NCBI GenBank assembly: GCA_013393415.1
Contig: JABXHI010000027.1
Location: 1-64,000 of the forward strand
DNA length: 64,000 nt
Reading direction: 5' to 3'
From: Micrococcaceae bacterium
GTDB lineage: Bacteria; Actinomycetota; Actinomycetes; Actinomycetales; Micrococcaceae
Shown: positions 63,513 through 64,000 of the stretch, one piece after another
Numbering within the stretch: position 1 is the first letter of the stretch
How the letters are laid out: each line of letters begins with the position of its first letter
Notes under the pieces: generated by a model
What the model saw: only the letters and a program-made list of their open reading frames with translations
Told to the model about the DNA's origin: nothing
Database searches by the model: none
Made by a program: the position numbers and the translations under genes

Positions 63513-64000
63513 ATGTCCAACATCAGTGCACTTGCCCAATCTCTCGCTGAACAACACGAATCCGGCGATGTACTCGTGATGCCAACCGTCTGGGACACCT
63601 GGAGCGCAGCGGTCGCTGCCGATGCGGGATTTAGTAGTCTGACTGTTGGAAGTCACCCGGTAGCAGATGCTGTCGGCAGCTCAGACGGTGAGAACATGGA
63701 TTTCACTCACTACATCGAGGTCGTCAAAAAGATCGTCGAGTCCGTAGATGTTCCCGTGAGCGTTGATGTGGAATCCGGGTATGGACTGGCACCGTCTGAG
63801 TTGATTCAACGCTTGCTCGAGGTCGGTGTAGTAGGCGCCAACATCGAAGATGTGGTCCACCGTGACAATGGTCGTGTCCGTGATCGTGAGGAGCATGCTG
63901 ACTATATTGCTCGCGCACGCGCTGCTGCGGACGACGCCGGGGTGCAGTTCGTCATTAACGGTCGCACCGATGCAGTGAAACTCGGTACCGATGTTTTCCC
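63513..64000 (+). CDS. Isocitrate lyase/PEP mutase family protein, N-terminal part
   Basis: Runs off the right edge; 162 codons are visible from ATG 63513, preceded by GAGGAGG. The TIM-barrel family is recognised by VLVMPTVWDTWSAAVAADAGF, then VPVSVDVESGYGLAPSEL and VVGANIEDVVHRDNGRVRD, and INGRTDAVKLG near the end. Members cleave or rearrange C-C or P-C bonds of 2-methylisocitrate, oxaloacetate or carboxyphosphonoenolpyruvate. The metal-binding DxE residues are present. The exact reaction cannot be told from half the gene. Confidence 0.85.
   Translation, partial: MSNISALAQSLAEQHESGDVLVMPTVWDTWSAAVAADAGFSSLTVGSHPVADAVGSSDGENMDFTHYIEVVKKIVESVDVPVSVDVESGYGLAPSELIQRLLEVGVVGANIEDVVHRDNGRVRDREEHADYIARARAAADDAGVQFVINGRTDAVKLGTDVF

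Overview
The window is a chromosomal segment of a high-GC Gram-positive bacterium, most likely an actinobacterium of the order Micrococcales (Micrococcaceae-like). I base this on frequent GTG/TTG starts, the block guaB - guaB3 - SURF1 - DUF3817 - guaA, the trio histidine phosphatase - DUF3090 - SCO1664 family, and hairpin terminators without U-tracts. The genus cannot be fixed from sequence alone. I recognise no tRNA, rRNA, CRISPR array, transposase or prophage gene, and no gene-free stretch is clearly longer than 300 bases.

1-16.5 kb, mostly core metabolism on the plus strand. The end of gcvP is followed by gcvT and gcvH (glycine cleavage), then guaB, guaB3, a SURF1 protein, a DUF3817 protein and guaA (GMP synthesis). 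Next come a 1304-residue helicase-like protein, a 65-residue protein, 5-formyl-THF cyclo-ligase (minus), a GNAT acetyltransferase, a membrane protein and an APH-type phosphotransferase. The striking point is GuaA: its glutaminase half is present, but all three catalytic residues (Cys, His, Glu) are replaced, so it should depend on free ammonia. The helicase-like protein has likewise lost its Walker A lysine and its Walker B DE pair.

16.5-38.6 kb, housekeeping and conserved unknown genes. These are a helical-repeat protein, a NUDIX hydrolase, two lipoproteins, an alanine-type aminotransferase, xseA/xseB, rmuC, a short-chain dehydrogenase, a thioredoxin with a CTTC active site, two related unknown proteins, a CopB-type metal ATPase, MmcQ/YjbR, a LysR regulator divergent from an orphan fumarate-reductase-like flavoprotein, ychF, the SCO1664/DUF3090/phosphatase operon, YtoQ and an SRPBCC protein.

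38.6-57.4 kb, a more accessory and partly decaying region. It holds an alpha/beta-hydrolase remnant; an overlapping fungal-type cytosine deaminase / 2'-5' RNA ligase / glycerophosphodiesterase group; a MntA-HepT toxin-antitoxin pair whose hepT is frameshifted; arfB; a lactate 2-monooxygenase-like enzyme; a PfpI protein; and DUF421. An Abi_2 (AbiD/F) gene follows, preceded by a structured, terminator-bearing leader or small RNA. After it come an XRE/membrane-protein pair behind tandem repeats, a ugp-like ABC sugar/glycerol-phosphate operon, a TetR-controlled ABC exporter, a CBS-domain remnant, and a vapBC module broken in both genes.

57.4-64 kb. A tightly overlapping three-gene operon (HSL-type esterase, condensation-fold acyltransferase, zinc-ribbon DUF6320 membrane protein) looks like an uncharacterised ester or lipid pathway. 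A second TetR gene faces another ABC exporter across a palindrome, and the window ends inside an isocitrate lyase/PEP mutase family gene.

Strongest leads: GuaA with a dead amidotransferase domain, the Abi_2 gene with its candidate RNA partner, and the three-gene acyl operon.
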